Source: CATOSP01 sp034422355 (GTDB lineage: Bacteria; Chloroflexota; Dehalococcoidia; Lucifugimonadales; UBA3495). From it: DNA of 64,000 bases. Positions 27,530-35,693 of the stretch are shown here, piece by piece. Location of the stretch: the NCBI GenBank assembly GCA_034422355.1, contig DAOUJS010000072.1, positions 21,197 to 85,196 of the forward strand, given 5' to 3'. Below the pieces are notes generated by a model. The model worked only from the letters and a program-made list of their open reading frames with translations. It was not told the origin of the DNA and did not search any database. The position numbers and the translations under genes are program-made. Positions within the stretch are counted from its first letter, which is position 1. Every line of letters begins with the position of its first letter.

Positions 27530-28882
27530 TCAACTGCCGCCCGCAGGCACCGGAGCGGGCGCGGACTGGTAGCGGACCGAGTACTTCTTCTCGTTGATGG
27601 TGAAGGCGGATATGGAGGCAGGAATGAGCAACGACCCGGCAATGGCGAAGGGCAGGAAGTAGGACCCGGTCAGGTCGTATAGCGCTGCCGCCAGCAGGAT
27701 GCTGACAAACGAGCCTATCTGGTGGCACAGGAACGAGATGCCCGATATGGTTGCCAGGGCCCGCAGCCCGTAAACTTCGGCGGTCAGGGACGTGGTTATG
27801 GGCACGCTGGCAATCCAGGAAAATCCGGCCAGCGTGGCGAAAATCCAGAGGCTCGCCTCCCCAGGCGTCCCGATGACGGGCAGGACCACGTTGTTCTCAA
27901 CAGCGAACATGCCTGCCAACAGCGTCGCGTAGGCAATCCCGCGCACGAAGTAGACCGTTCCCAGCACGTTCTTGCGCCCGAAGCGGTCGGCCAACCAGCC
28001 GCCGCCGATTGCGCCGACCACGTTCAGCCCGGTCAAGTAACCGAAAATCAGGCTGGCCCGGGTGAGCGACACGCCTATCTGCTCCTGGGCGTAGGGCACA
28101 AAATGCACGGAGATGACACCGACGGTAACGCCGCAAACGGTGTAGGCTGCCGAAAGGTTCCAGATGGGCGGCGATTTGAGCGAGTGCCACCACTGGTCCA
28201 CCTCGAAGAGGCCGCGCTGCCGTTCCACCGGGGACCCGTCTCCTCCGGAGCTGGGAGCCGGGTCACCGTCCGGGCGCAGCCCCATCCGCTCCGGGTCGTT
28301 TCGCAGGAACGAGAAGGCCAACGGCAGAGCGACGACCGTTACTATGGCTCCCAGGGCAACCCATGACACCCTCCAGTGGAACCACTCCACCAATGATGCG
28401 GTGAATGGGAGCAGGACCGGCCCGCCCAGCGACGCTCCGGCGGCCGCCAGCCCCAATACCAGCGTCCGGCGGCGGACGAACCAACGGGCAAGCAGCGGCC
28501 CCATTGTCCCGATGGACGCGCCGCTTATGGCAACGGACAGCACGAAGCCGAACATTACCACCAGGAACCACCAGCTATTGGTTGCGCTGATGGCCGCCGT
28601 AGCCAACCCGACGATGGCCAGGCTGATCAGGATCACCCGCCGGGAGTCGAACTTGTCGAACAGGTAGCCCAACACGGGCTGGCTGACCCCGTTCATGAGC
28701 ATACCAATGGCGGCAGCCGACGCAATGGTGGTGCGGTCCCATTGGAAATCTTCGCTCATCGGGATTACGAATACCCCGAAGCCGTTGCGGGCGCCGGTCG
28801 TAACGGCAGAGATGAACATGGCGGTAATAACCATGTACCAGCCGTAATACACGCCGCGCCGCCCAGGTGCGTTTTCAGCCAT
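27530..28882 (-). CDS. MFS transporter (monocarboxylate/OFA-like)
   Basis: 450 aa with about twelve hydrophobic segments arranged in two halves around a hydrophilic loop near residues 205-230. The MFS loop motif appears as GYLFDKFDSRRVI after TM2 and GWLADRFGRKNVLG after TM8. The N-terminal GWYMVITAMFISAVTTGARNG pattern resembles oxalate/formate-antiporter and monocarboxylate carriers. No enzyme neighbours identify the substrate; adjacency to the nuo-like cluster does not by itself define one. Confidence 0.85.
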   Translation of the reverse strand: MAENAPGRRGVYYGWYMVITAMFISAVTTGARNGFGVFVIPMSEDFQWDRTTIASAAAIGMLMNGVSQPVLGYLFDKFDSRRVILISLAIVGLATAAISATNSWWFLVVMFGFVLSVAISGASIGTMGPLLARWFVRRRTLVLGLAAAGASLGGPVLLPFTASLVEWFHWRVSWVALGAIVTVVALPLAFSFLRNDPERMGLRPDGDPAPSSGGDGSPVERQRGLFEVDQWWHSLKSPPIWNLSAAYTVCGVTVGVISVHFVPYAQEQIGVSLTRASLIFGYLTGLNVVGAIGGGWLADRFGRKNVLGTVYFVRGIAYATLLAGMFAVENNVVLPVIGTPGEASLWIFATLAGFSWIASVPITTSLTAEVYGLRALATISGISFLCHQIGSFVSILLAAALYDLTGSYFLPFAIAGSLLIPASISAFTINEKKYSVRYQSAPAPVPAGGS

Positions 28883-28991
28883 AGCGCCGCCGGAGAGAAA
28901 GTTTCACGTGGTCAAACTCCTATGCACGTAGCGTATGCAGGGCAGTCCTTTCGTCGCGGGAGTCATGGTCCAGGCGGGGGTTTCCGGCGAG

Positions 28992-29699
28992 CTAGAGATT
29001 CCGCCGCCGTTCCAGTTCCGCTTCCAGTTCCCGGATGCGGGCCTCCGCGGTATCGGCGCGGGACTCCGCGGCCATGCGGGCCTCCAGGCGTTCCTCGTAT
29101 GTGGAAAAGTAGCTTCCCGCCGCCGGGTCCCACCAGTTGAGTTCTCCGTTCTCCCAGCAGAGGTCGAGGTCCAGAACCGGGCTGTGTCCCCACAGGTGGC
29201 TCTCGTCCCTCTGGATGATTTCTATGGGGCGGTAGACCCCGTCGACCAGGATGTCCCCGGCCAGCGGGGCATCGTGACGGCGGCCACCGGTGGGGTCGAA
29301 GCGCCAGTACTCGGGGATGCCGAATGCCGCATAGTCCACCCGCCTGGAGGTGTAGTCGTTGCGTGCCGTGCTGACGGAGGCCACTTCCAGCACGAAGTCC
29401 GGCGGTTTGCCCTGGTCCAGGATGGCGTAGCCATTCTGCGCGATGGCAACCTCCAGGTCTACGTTGAAGGCGATGAGCAGGTCGGGAATCCTCTGGTCCC
29501 GTTGCTGGCTGGGACGCCAGTTGACCGGGATTTCGCTGAGCACCAGGGTTGAGCCAGGGTTGCCGAAGTGGGCGGTCAGGGCGGCAATATGGCTCGTTCT
29601 GTACAGGTAGAGCGCGTTCTGCATATCGTCCCTGGGCGGAAAATCCGGGAACATTTCGCCGGCGGCGGGCGGCGTCTGCGGGTCCAGTCTGCTGGTCAT
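28992..29699 (-). CDS. Uma2-family (DUF820) PD-(D/E)xK-fold protein
   Basis: ATG 29699 (MTSRLDPQTPP) gives 235 aa; the frame extends further upstream without similarity. The Uma2 core shows RIPDLLIAF (acidic first residue), PPDFVLEVASVSTARNDYTSRRVDYAAFGIPEYWRFDP with the D-ExK-like centre, and a C-terminal coiled coil (ARMAAESRADTAEARIRELEAELERRR). This family, expanded in cyanobacteria and Chloroflexota, has a nuclease-like fold but no established function. Likely stands alone. Confidence 0.8.
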   Translation of the reverse strand: MTSRLDPQTPPAAGEMFPDFPPRDDMQNALYLYRTSHIAALTAHFGNPGSTLVLSEIPVNWRPSQQRDQRIPDLLIAFNVDLEVAIAQNGYAILDQGKPPDFVLEVASVSTARNDYTSRRVDYAAFGIPEYWRFDPTGGRRHDAPLAGDILVDGVYRPIEIIQRDESHLWGHSPVLDLDLCWENGELNWWDPAAGSYFSTYEERLEARMAAESRADTAEARIRELEAELERRRNL

Positions 29700-29986
29700 G
29701 TCCGGCCTCGTTGGGGTTTGTGGAAGTAATTTACACCGTGAGGGCGGGCAGTGTACAGCCTGAACCCCGGTCCACACGGGCGGCCTCCCTCTCCGCGTCT
29801 ATGTATGCGGGGCCTCTTTGTTTGTGGGAAATTGATGGTGGGAAATTATGGAAGGTAGTAGAATACCACTGGTGGGAAGCTCAGCTTACAGTACAACTTG
29901 CGGCTGAAAACGCCGCCTATAAAGCTCGGAGGGTTGTTGGCAGGAGCAGCGCAGGTCCCTCCCTCATGTGACACGGAATCAGCGCA

Positions 29987-30238
29987 ATGAGGAGAAGACA
30001 CCGGCGGACGCTGGCGCGGATGCAGGCGACACCGACCCCGGCGGACATCAGGTGGGAGGAGATCGAGTCGTTGCTGAGCGCACTGGGTGTCAATCTCGTT
30101 GAACGGGCCGGTTCCAGGGTGCAATTGGTCAAAGGAACGGAGTCCATCGTAGTCCACAGACCGCACCCGCAGCCCGCGGCAAGCCGCAATACCGTCCGCG
30201 ACATCGTTAAGTTTATCGAGCGCATAGGAGAGGGTTGA
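29987..30238 (+). CDS. hicA: HicA-family mRNA interferase toxin
   Basis: Small basic protein with the HicA double-stranded-RNA-binding-like fold: IRWEEIESLLSALGVNLVERAGSRVQL and a later VHRPHPQP segment containing the catalytic-type His. The conserved core begins near ADIRWEE, so ATG 30020 (69 aa-range product) is a more likely start than ATG 29987 (83 aa). It overlaps the antitoxin by one ATGA (30236-30240), the usual HicA-HicB order. Expected to cleave mRNA when the antitoxin is lost. Confidence 0.75.
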   Translation: MRRRHRRTLARMQATPTPADIRWEEIESLLSALGVNLVERAGSRVQLVKGTESIVVHRPHPQPAASRNTVRDIVKFIERIGEG

Positions 30239-30477
30239 TGCTGGAGTACAAGGGTTACGTCGGCGAGGTGGTCTATGACGATGAGGCCGAGGTTCTGCAC
30301 GCCAGAGTCATCAACAGCGGCCCGTATCCGATAGCCAACGCCGAGGCGACCGACGTGGAGGGCATCAAGCGGGAGTTCCGCGTCTCCATTGACGTGTATC
30401 TCGACGGGTGCGCCGAACTTGGAATAGAGCCGGTCGCGCCTTCCGCCATCCCTACGGCGTCAGAGGCGGACAACTGA
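30238..30477 (+). CDS. hicB: HicB-family antitoxin
   Basis: ATG 30238 overlaps the hicA stop. The 79-aa protein has the HicB RNase-H-like partial fold: YKGYVGEVVYDDEAEVLHARVI and the FRVSIDVYLDGCAELG helix. No C-terminal ribbon-helix-helix or HTH is present, so it neutralises the toxin by contact and autoregulation must be indirect or absent. The following start-less frame begins at its stop. Confidence 0.75.
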   Translation: MLEYKGYVGEVVYDDEAEVLHARVINSGPYPIANAEATDVEGIKREFRVSIDVYLDGCAELGIEPVAPSAIPTASEADN

Positions 30478-30694
30478 TTACGAGAGGGACATCCGGCCAC
30501 AGGTCGAGGAGAGGCATCACGGGAAGACAGTCGCCATCGACGTAGACAGCGGCGACTACGCAATTGGCGATACCGTTTCCGCTGCGTCAGAGCGTTTGAG
30601 AGGGCGGCGCCCAGGTGCCGACATCTGGGCCGTGCGGGTCGGATACCGGACACTTCACCACTTCGGAGGCGGGTCTTTTCGGAGAGCCGGGTGA
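30476..30694 (+). pseudogene. Start-less ORF of a small conserved family after hicB
   Basis: A frame open from about 30422 to the TGA at 30692-30694 reads DYERDIRPQVEERHHGKTV, then AIDVDSGDYAIGD and IWAVRVGYRT. This resembles small hypothetical proteins often found beside toxin-antitoxin genes. There is no ATG, GTG or TTG between the upstream stop (TAG near 30428) and the conserved region, where an initiation codon is expected at the ACA at 30470. It overlaps the hicB stop by two bases. Probably lost its start by mutation, or is read by a frameshift from hicB. Confidence 0.5.
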
Positions 30695-30794
30695 TCGAGG
30701 GGGTCGTAAACGCTGCCTATGAAGCGATTATAACTCTTCCTTTGCCCGGAGCATGTCATTGCCTAGCCGTCTAGGGGCGGTCGCTCACGCTAGG

Positions 30795-31238
30795 TCAGAA
30801 CTCCATGTCCAACGGGACCACTTCGATGAACTGGACCACTGGATCGCCGCTCTTGACATAGGTATCACTTTCGTCCAATTCCTCCCTGGTAGCCTCAACA
30901 GTCTTGAGGGTCTCGGTGCGAGTCTCCCACTTAGGAGGTTCAAACACTCCAGCAAAACCGAGTCCACTACCGCCGACATTGACCTTGCGTGTACGAAACG
31001 TTGATGCTACCGAGACTCGATTTTGAACCATCGTGACCTTGACCGTGGTCTTTGGCAACTCGACGGAGCCCAACAATTCACCGGTGTCGGGATCTCGGAT
31101 CTCAGAGCCTGTGGATCTCAGGATATTGAAGATCATTCCGACTTCAACGCCATCATTAGACCCTCTGTTGAGAGCCACTTCCCGGGCATTCAGCACGCGA
31201 GCTACCTTGCCGCGAATGGGTTCAGGTTGATTGGTCAT
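30795..31238 (-). CDS. Hypothetical protein with an OB/FlgT-like beta domain
   Basis: 147 aa, no signal peptide. The N-terminal half has the pattern GKVARVLNAREVALNRGSND and VEVGMIFNILR, followed by DPDTGELLGSVELPKTTVKV, a beta-rich arrangement seen in FlgT C-terminal-like and related uncharacterised domains. The C-terminal half is polar (ETLKTVEATREELDESDTYV). It overlaps the end of the 61-aa gene 31407-31222 (17 bases), so the two form a small operon. Function not recognised. Confidence 0.6.
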   Translation of the reverse strand: MTNQPEPIRGKVARVLNAREVALNRGSNDGVEVGMIFNILRSTGSEIRDPDTGELLGSVELPKTTVKVTMVQNRVSVASTFRTRKVNVGGSGLGFAGVFEPPKWETRTETLKTVEATREELDESDTYVKSGDPVVQFIEVVPLDMEF

Positions 31239-31407
31239 TTTCGGCCATCCTCCTTTCCACCTGCTCGACCTCCTCGGGAATGATGTCCCGCCAGTCCTCC
31301 ATCGCGTCCCGCCCTGTCCGAATCTGTTCGTTTACAAGGGCTTGGACCAAGTCCAAGCGGTAGTCATACTCCCCTTCCTTCAACTCTTCATAACCATCAC
31401 TGTGCAT
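31222..31407 (-). CDS. Small acidic hypothetical protein
   Basis: 61 aa, rich in Glu/Asp/Arg (EELKEGEYDYRLDLVQALVNEQ...IIPEEVEQVERRMAEN), predicted helical and soluble. It overlaps the start of the 147-aa downstream gene by 17 bases, which supports its being translated. No family recognised. The pair faces away from the 186-aa membrane gene. Confidence 0.5.
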   Translation of the reverse strand: MHSDGYEELKEGEYDYRLDLVQALVNEQIRTGRDAMEDWRDIIPEEVEQVERRMAENDQST

Positions 31408-31507
31408 AGCCGACAGTCGGTTGTTGACGAATTAGGCGAAGAGCGAAGATAGTGACGATCAATGGGAATTCTTGCCGTTAGATTGCAGGGGAGAGTAGCG
31501 CAAACGG

Positions 31508-32068
31508 ATGGCAAATAAACCGCGACCAAATGTATGGGAATTGCTGCTTACCTGGGGCATACTCGCGATGCTGGTATACCTTGCAGGGAAGAAACGCGTA
31601 AGAGGGCAGAATCCTCCCAACGATACCGGTGTATCACAGACAGGAATCTGGCCTTGGATATCCACTTGGGCCATTATTGGAATATTCATATATACGACCC
31701 TAGTCAATCCAGGTGGATTGCTTGGGGAAAGTAGAACAGTTAACCTATTGGTGTTCGAGCTACCGACCTACAAGGGGCAAGGAACTGTACTACAGTTTAT
31801 TGGAACTTTCATAGTCGCATTGGGGCTGGTTACGAGACTGAGCAGCCGGCGGGAAATTAACATAGCGACAACCTCGGGTATCATTGGGGGAATAGGGATA
31901 ATGGTCGGATTGTTAATGCAGACCATACGAGAAAATCCTCCGCTGGCCCTGGTCCCGATTCTAATGCTATTCTACATCAGCTTCTTCTGGATACTCCTCT
32001 ATGGCGTGCTGTACGGGATAAAGTGGTCTTATTCGAGAACAAGAGCATTCTTCTGCACGATGGTTTAA
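31508..32068 (+). CDS. Hypothetical multi-span membrane protein
   Basis: 186 aa with five hydrophobic stretches (WELLLTWGILAMLVYLAG; WISTWAIIGIFIYTTL; VLQFIGTFIVALGLV; IIGGIGIMVGLLM; ALVPILMLFYISFFWILLYG). Composition is AT-richer than the flanks, suggesting acquisition. No family recognised. A second small membrane ORF follows 27 bases downstream on the same strand, so they may be one unit. Confidence 0.6.
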   Translation: MANKPRPNVWELLLTWGILAMLVYLAGKKRVRGQNPPNDTGVSQTGIWPWISTWAIIGIFIYTTLVNPGGLLGESRTVNLLVFELPTYKGQGTVLQFIGTFIVALGLVTRLSSRREINIATTSGIIGGIGIMVGLLMQTIRENPPLALVPILMLFYISFFWILLYGVLYGIKWSYSRTRAFFCTMV

Positions 32069-32095
32069 GGCAGATGGGCCCGTAGGGAGTTCAAT

Positions 32096-32599
32096 ATGCA
32101 GGTGCAAATTGGAACCATAATCGCCATAGGCGGAACATTGTTCCTGTGGGTTGTGGCGTTGTCATTGGTTGGCAATGAGGCCGCTTGCAACAGCTTTGAT
32201 GTGTCCAATATGTCGCCGCCGATAAAGTTCCTTACGAAATTTGCGTATCTATGCTGGGTTTTTTAGTCGAGGACATTATCCACAGTCTGGTTCCGTTGCC
32301 CTGATGGAGTCGCTGGAAACAGCCGAGTTATTTATTCTGCAGATCCGCCGCCGAAGGCAATCCTTTCAGCAAACATTTCAGGGCAGGCCAACGGCGCTTC
32401 TCCTGCCGCCAAGATCGTCTCCCCCGATCCTTACGATAATGAGCATAGGCTACTGGAAGAACTTGCCCATATTTCACAGCTCATACCATCCCCGGACATA
32501 TCCGCTGCCAGTGTTTATGTCGCTGATGCTCGTCCTGTAAGGGTTACACTCGATTGCGCAGCCATACCTGACCGCGTATCGCCGTCACTTTTAGTCTAA
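32096..32599 (+). pseudogene. Membrane-anchored ORF interrupted by an in-frame TAG at 32264
   Basis: ATG 32096 with AGGGAG six bases upstream opens a frame of 56 codons with one transmembrane segment (IIAIGGTLFLWVVALSLVG), ending at TAG 32264-32266. The same frame then stays open for a further 110 codons to TAA at 32597-32599 and is protein-like: NSRVIYSADPPPKAILSA, EHRLLEELAHISQLIPSP, AASVYVADARPVRVTLDC. The two parts would form a single-pass anchor plus extracytoplasmic domain of 166 residues. Either one nonsense mutation split a gene, or TAG is read through; a 56-aa peptide alone is the third possibility. The region is AT-richer than its surroundings. Confidence 0.5.
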
Positions 32600-32652
32600 C
32601 GGAATCCCTCGGGGTGTTCATTAAACACCAATTCTGCAGTCGGACACAGAGA

Positions 32653-35394
32653 TCAGGCGTCGCTCTCCGGCTGGGCCGGCGCGCCGCCCCGCTCCAGGTT
32701 CAGGGCCAGCAGCCGCTCCAGTATCTCCGCATCGTCAAGATCGTGAGGCCAGCCGTAGGCATTGGCTACGGCCCGGTCCAGCCGGTCGTGGACGTTTTGC
32801 AGCCACGTGGGACGGGCGTTGTAGAGGTTCGTCAACGTCCGCCGCTTCAACTGGGACTCCGGCATACCGGGCGGGTTGAGCCAGCCCTCCCGCAGTTCGT
32901 TCAGTTCCCGCGCCGCCTCCGCGATGGCCTCCCGATGCTCCCCGGTGGGTTCCGGGAAGGGAAAGGTCTCAAAGCAGGTAGAGACGATATATCGTGGCCG
33001 ATTTTCCAATTGTGTTCCCAAGGTCAAGGCCCAAACCCTATGAACACTGCTATTCAATATGCCAAATAAGTAATCATCACTTCGTGCTATAGCAATTACA
33101 GAGTTTGAGGGCAAGTCTTCTCCGGATAGCCATACGAAGAACCTGTGTTTAGCCGTTACTGATGTCCCGATGTATCTGGGCAATGGACTTAAAGCGTTGC
33201 GCATCTCAGATGCAGGATAGCCGTGTAACCACCAGTTTTTAGCTCGCCAAGGCATCTTATTCTTGACACGATCCGGCATCACCTTCTCTTTTATGTGTTC
33301 AAACGGAGCCTCGTAGTATGCAGCTTCCTCTTCGGACATATCGACGCCGAAATCTATGATCCATACCTTGCGCCAACGTTGTGTAATATCGACTCCATTG
33401 ACCCAACGCCTGACTACGTTTGCATTGGGCTGCCCGTGTGGATTGGGTTTAGCCAACATTTCATTGGCAACACTTTCCGAGATGTCAAACGCCCCGACCT
33501 TGCCGACACCTTGGTATGCCAGGTTTTTGTTCTCCTCCAATTGTCGGGCGCGGGTCAGATCTAATCCGGCAGTTAGGTCAGCATTGATAGCACCGACTGG
33601 AGATTGGTCCAGAGTTCTTCCTGTCTCGCTCCCGCCATCAAAACAGATTATTGAGATATTCACGGCGGCCCCATCCAAAATCCACTCTCGATCAGAAATG
33701 GCATAGAATATATCACCGGCGTCCTTGATGCGGGACAACACGGGGCGGTTGGACTGGAAGCGTATGGCCTGGGTGGCGAGCAGTCCGGCGCGGCGCGTTT
33801 TGCCTTCCGCAATCTGGGCGCGGGCCTTTTCAAACCAGTAGCAGCAAAGATCGCTGGAGTTGGGAATCCGCCCGCCGTAAAGGGAGTACACCGCATCCAC
33901 GTAAGCGTCCCCCAGTTGCTCCCGGAATGGAAAATGTCCCAGGAAGGGCGGGTTGCCGACGATGAACTCAGCGGCGGGCCACTCCGGTTCCCGGGGGCTT
34001 TCCGGGTCTGACCGGTCCAGGATGGCGTCGGTCATTCGGATGGATGACAAGGGGGTGAGGATGGGGCGGTGGTTGTAGGGGAAGCCGTTGTTCTGGTGCC
34101 ACTGGATGTAGCCAATCCACAGGGAGGTGCGGGCCAGTTCGGCGGCGTAGGGGTTGATCTCCAGTCCCAGCATCTGGTCGGGCTTGACCGAGGGCGTCAG
34201 GTCGGGCCAGCCCTGGGCGGCGGCGAAGTCGATGACCTGCTTTTCCAGGTCGAGCAGGGAGCGCAGGGCCAGGTAGAGGAAGTTGCCGCTGCCGCAGGCG
34301 GGGTCGAGGACTTCCACGTCCACCAGCCGCTGCTGGAACCGGCCCAGCCGGACCCGCGCCGCGTCCCTGTTCTCCTCCACCAGCAGGTTGGACACTTCCT
34401 GCTGCACAGCGTCCCATTCCCGGCGCAGCGGGGCCATTACCACCGGCTCCACCACCAGCATGATGTCCTCGGCGCTGGTGTAGTGCGCGCCCAGGTGGGC
34501 CCGCTTGGAGGCGTCCAGCGCCCGCTCGAACAGGGTGCCGAAGATTGAAGGCTCGATGTTGCGCCAGTTCCTGTTGGTGGCCTCAACCAGCCGTTGCAGG
34601 GCCGGCCCGCTCAGTTCCACGGTATCGGCATCGGCGAACAGGTCGCCGTTGAAGTGGGCAATCCGGGCGGCCCCGAACATGCCGCCGCCGGACATCTGCC
34701 GGAACAGGTCGCTTACGGCCCGGTCGAAGTCCGCCGGGTCGCGGAAGTTGGCCCGCGCCACCTGGGAGAACAGGTCTTCCGGGAGCAGTCCGGCATCCTC
34801 GGCATAGAGGCAGAAGATAATCTGGTTGAGATACCGGGCCAGCTTCTCCGGGTCCTGGTTGCGCTGCTCCATGTCCTCGACGATGGACTGGAAGAGGTCG
34901 GCGGTCTCTTCCGTCACCGTGTCCACGGAGCGGTCGGGACGGAACTCGGTTGGAGCGTGGAAGGCCCAGCGCAGCTTGTCCAGGTTCTCCGTCCGGTCCA
35001 GGGCCGCGACGGGGATTTCGTGGAGCACCGTTTCCATGCCAGGGAAGTTGGTGCGGACCCGGATGGTCCCGAAGGAAGAAACGATGAGGAGCGGCGGCGT
35101 TTTCAGGTGGACCTGGTAGCGGAGCAGTTGGTTCATGGCGTCGTCAAGGTCGGCGTCGCTGCCCTTGAACTCCCAGCCGAACCGCTCTTCAAGATAGGCG
35201 TCGGCAAACCCGCCGGGCACCCACTTCTCAAAGGTGAACGCCTGGCTGTCGCCGAACTCCCCGGGCGTGGGGTGGCCAACCAGGCGGCAGATGTCCAGGA
35301 ACATCTCCTGGGACGCCTGCCTCTCGCCAAACTCGACATCCCGCCACTTGGCGATGACTTCCTCCGGCCTCATGGCCGGGAACATGGGCATCAT
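32653..35394 (-). CDS. MmeI-like type IIL restriction-modification enzyme (fused nuclease-methyltransferase-TRD)
   Basis: 913 aa single-chain enzyme. The N-terminal MmeI-type nuclease shows GGFADAYLEERFGWEFKGSD with D65, E75 and K77 forming D-ExK. A helical spacer follows, then an N6-adenine methyltransferase with motif I VLDPACGSGNFLYLAL (near 361) and motif IV GNPPFLGHF (near 477), target-recognition region (about 560-800) and C-terminal helices (LDDAEILERLLALNLERGG). All catalytic residues are present, so restriction and modification may both be active. The stretch 33,000-33,720 (TRD) is visibly AT-richer than the rest, suggesting an exchanged specificity domain. No separate methylase or specificity subunit is present, as expected for type IIL. 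Confidence 0.85.
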   Translation of the reverse strand: MMPMFPAMRPEEVIAKWRDVEFGERQASQEMFLDICRLVGHPTPGEFGDSQAFTFEKWVPGGFADAYLEERFGWEFKGSDADLDDAMNQLLRYQVHLKTPPLLIVSSFGTIRVRTNFPGMETVLHEIPVAALDRTENLDKLRWAFHAPTEFRPDRSVDTVTEETADLFQSIVEDMEQRNQDPEKLARYLNQIIFCLYAEDAGLLPEDLFSQVARANFRDPADFDRAVSDLFRQMSGGGMFGAARIAHFNGDLFADADTVELSGPALQRLVEATNRNWRNIEPSIFGTLFERALDASKRAHLGAHYTSAEDIMLVVEPVVMAPLRREWDAVQQEVSNLLVEENRDAARVRLGRFQQRLVDVEVLDPACGSGNFLYLALRSLLDLEKQVIDFAAAQGWPDLTPSVKPDQMLGLEINPYAAELARTSLWIGYIQWHQNNGFPYNHRPILTPLSSIRMTDAILDRSDPESPREPEWPAAEFIVGNPPFLGHFPFREQLGDAYVDAVYSLYGGRIPNSSDLCCYWFEKARAQIAEGKTRRAGLLATQAIRFQSNRPVLSRIKDAGDIFYAISDREWILDGAAVNISIICFDGGSETGRTLDQSPVGAINADLTAGLDLTRARQLEENKNLAYQGVGKVGAFDISESVANEMLAKPNPHGQPNANVVRRWVNGVDITQRWRKVWIIDFGVDMSEEEAAYYEAPFEHIKEKVMPDRVKNKMPWRAKNWWLHGYPASEMRNALSPLPRYIGTSVTAKHRFFVWLSGEDLPSNSVIAIARSDDYLFGILNSSVHRVWALTLGTQLENRPRYIVSTCFETFPFPEPTGEHREAIAEAARELNELREGWLNPPGMPESQLKRRTLTNLYNARPTWLQNVHDRLDRAVANAYGWPHDLDDAEILERLLALNLERGGAPAQPESDA

Positions 35395-35490
35395 ATTCTC
35401 ACCCGGCGTGGTACTCGAATAGTACGTATGACTGGACTCTGACCCGGTACGGACAAGTATACAATTACCCGGCTTTGCGCCAAAAATCTG

Positions 35491-35542
35491 TCTTGAATCA
35501 AAAGTCGGAGTTCTGAACCAGAAGTAGCTCTTGAACTAAAAG
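35491..35542. repeat. Three degenerate 14-base direct repeats
   Basis: TCTTGAATCAAAAG (35491-35504), TTCTGAACCAGAAG (35511-35524) and TCTTGAACTAAAAG (35529-35542) recur at periods of 20 and 18 bases, between the MmeI-like gene (start 35394) and the TIR-like gene. About two helical turns apart, they look like operator half-sites. The rest of 35395-35693 holds nothing else I can identify. Confidence 0.4.
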
Positions 35543-35693
35543 GGAGTTGCCGGTGGGCTGGTAGTCGCGCAACTGGCCATTGCGGCCACCAAGACTGCCA
35601 GCAGGGGGAGGGCTTTCACCTTCAATACTCTAGCCAGTGACGAACTCTGTTCTCCGGCTCGGACAGGCCGCAGACGGCGAACCCTGCATGGCA

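Noticed and set aside
32241..32540. 99-codon frame near the TAG-interrupted gene
   Set aside because: Composition is shadow-like (Arg/Pro/Ser-rich, no motif); the neighbouring frame is more protein-like.
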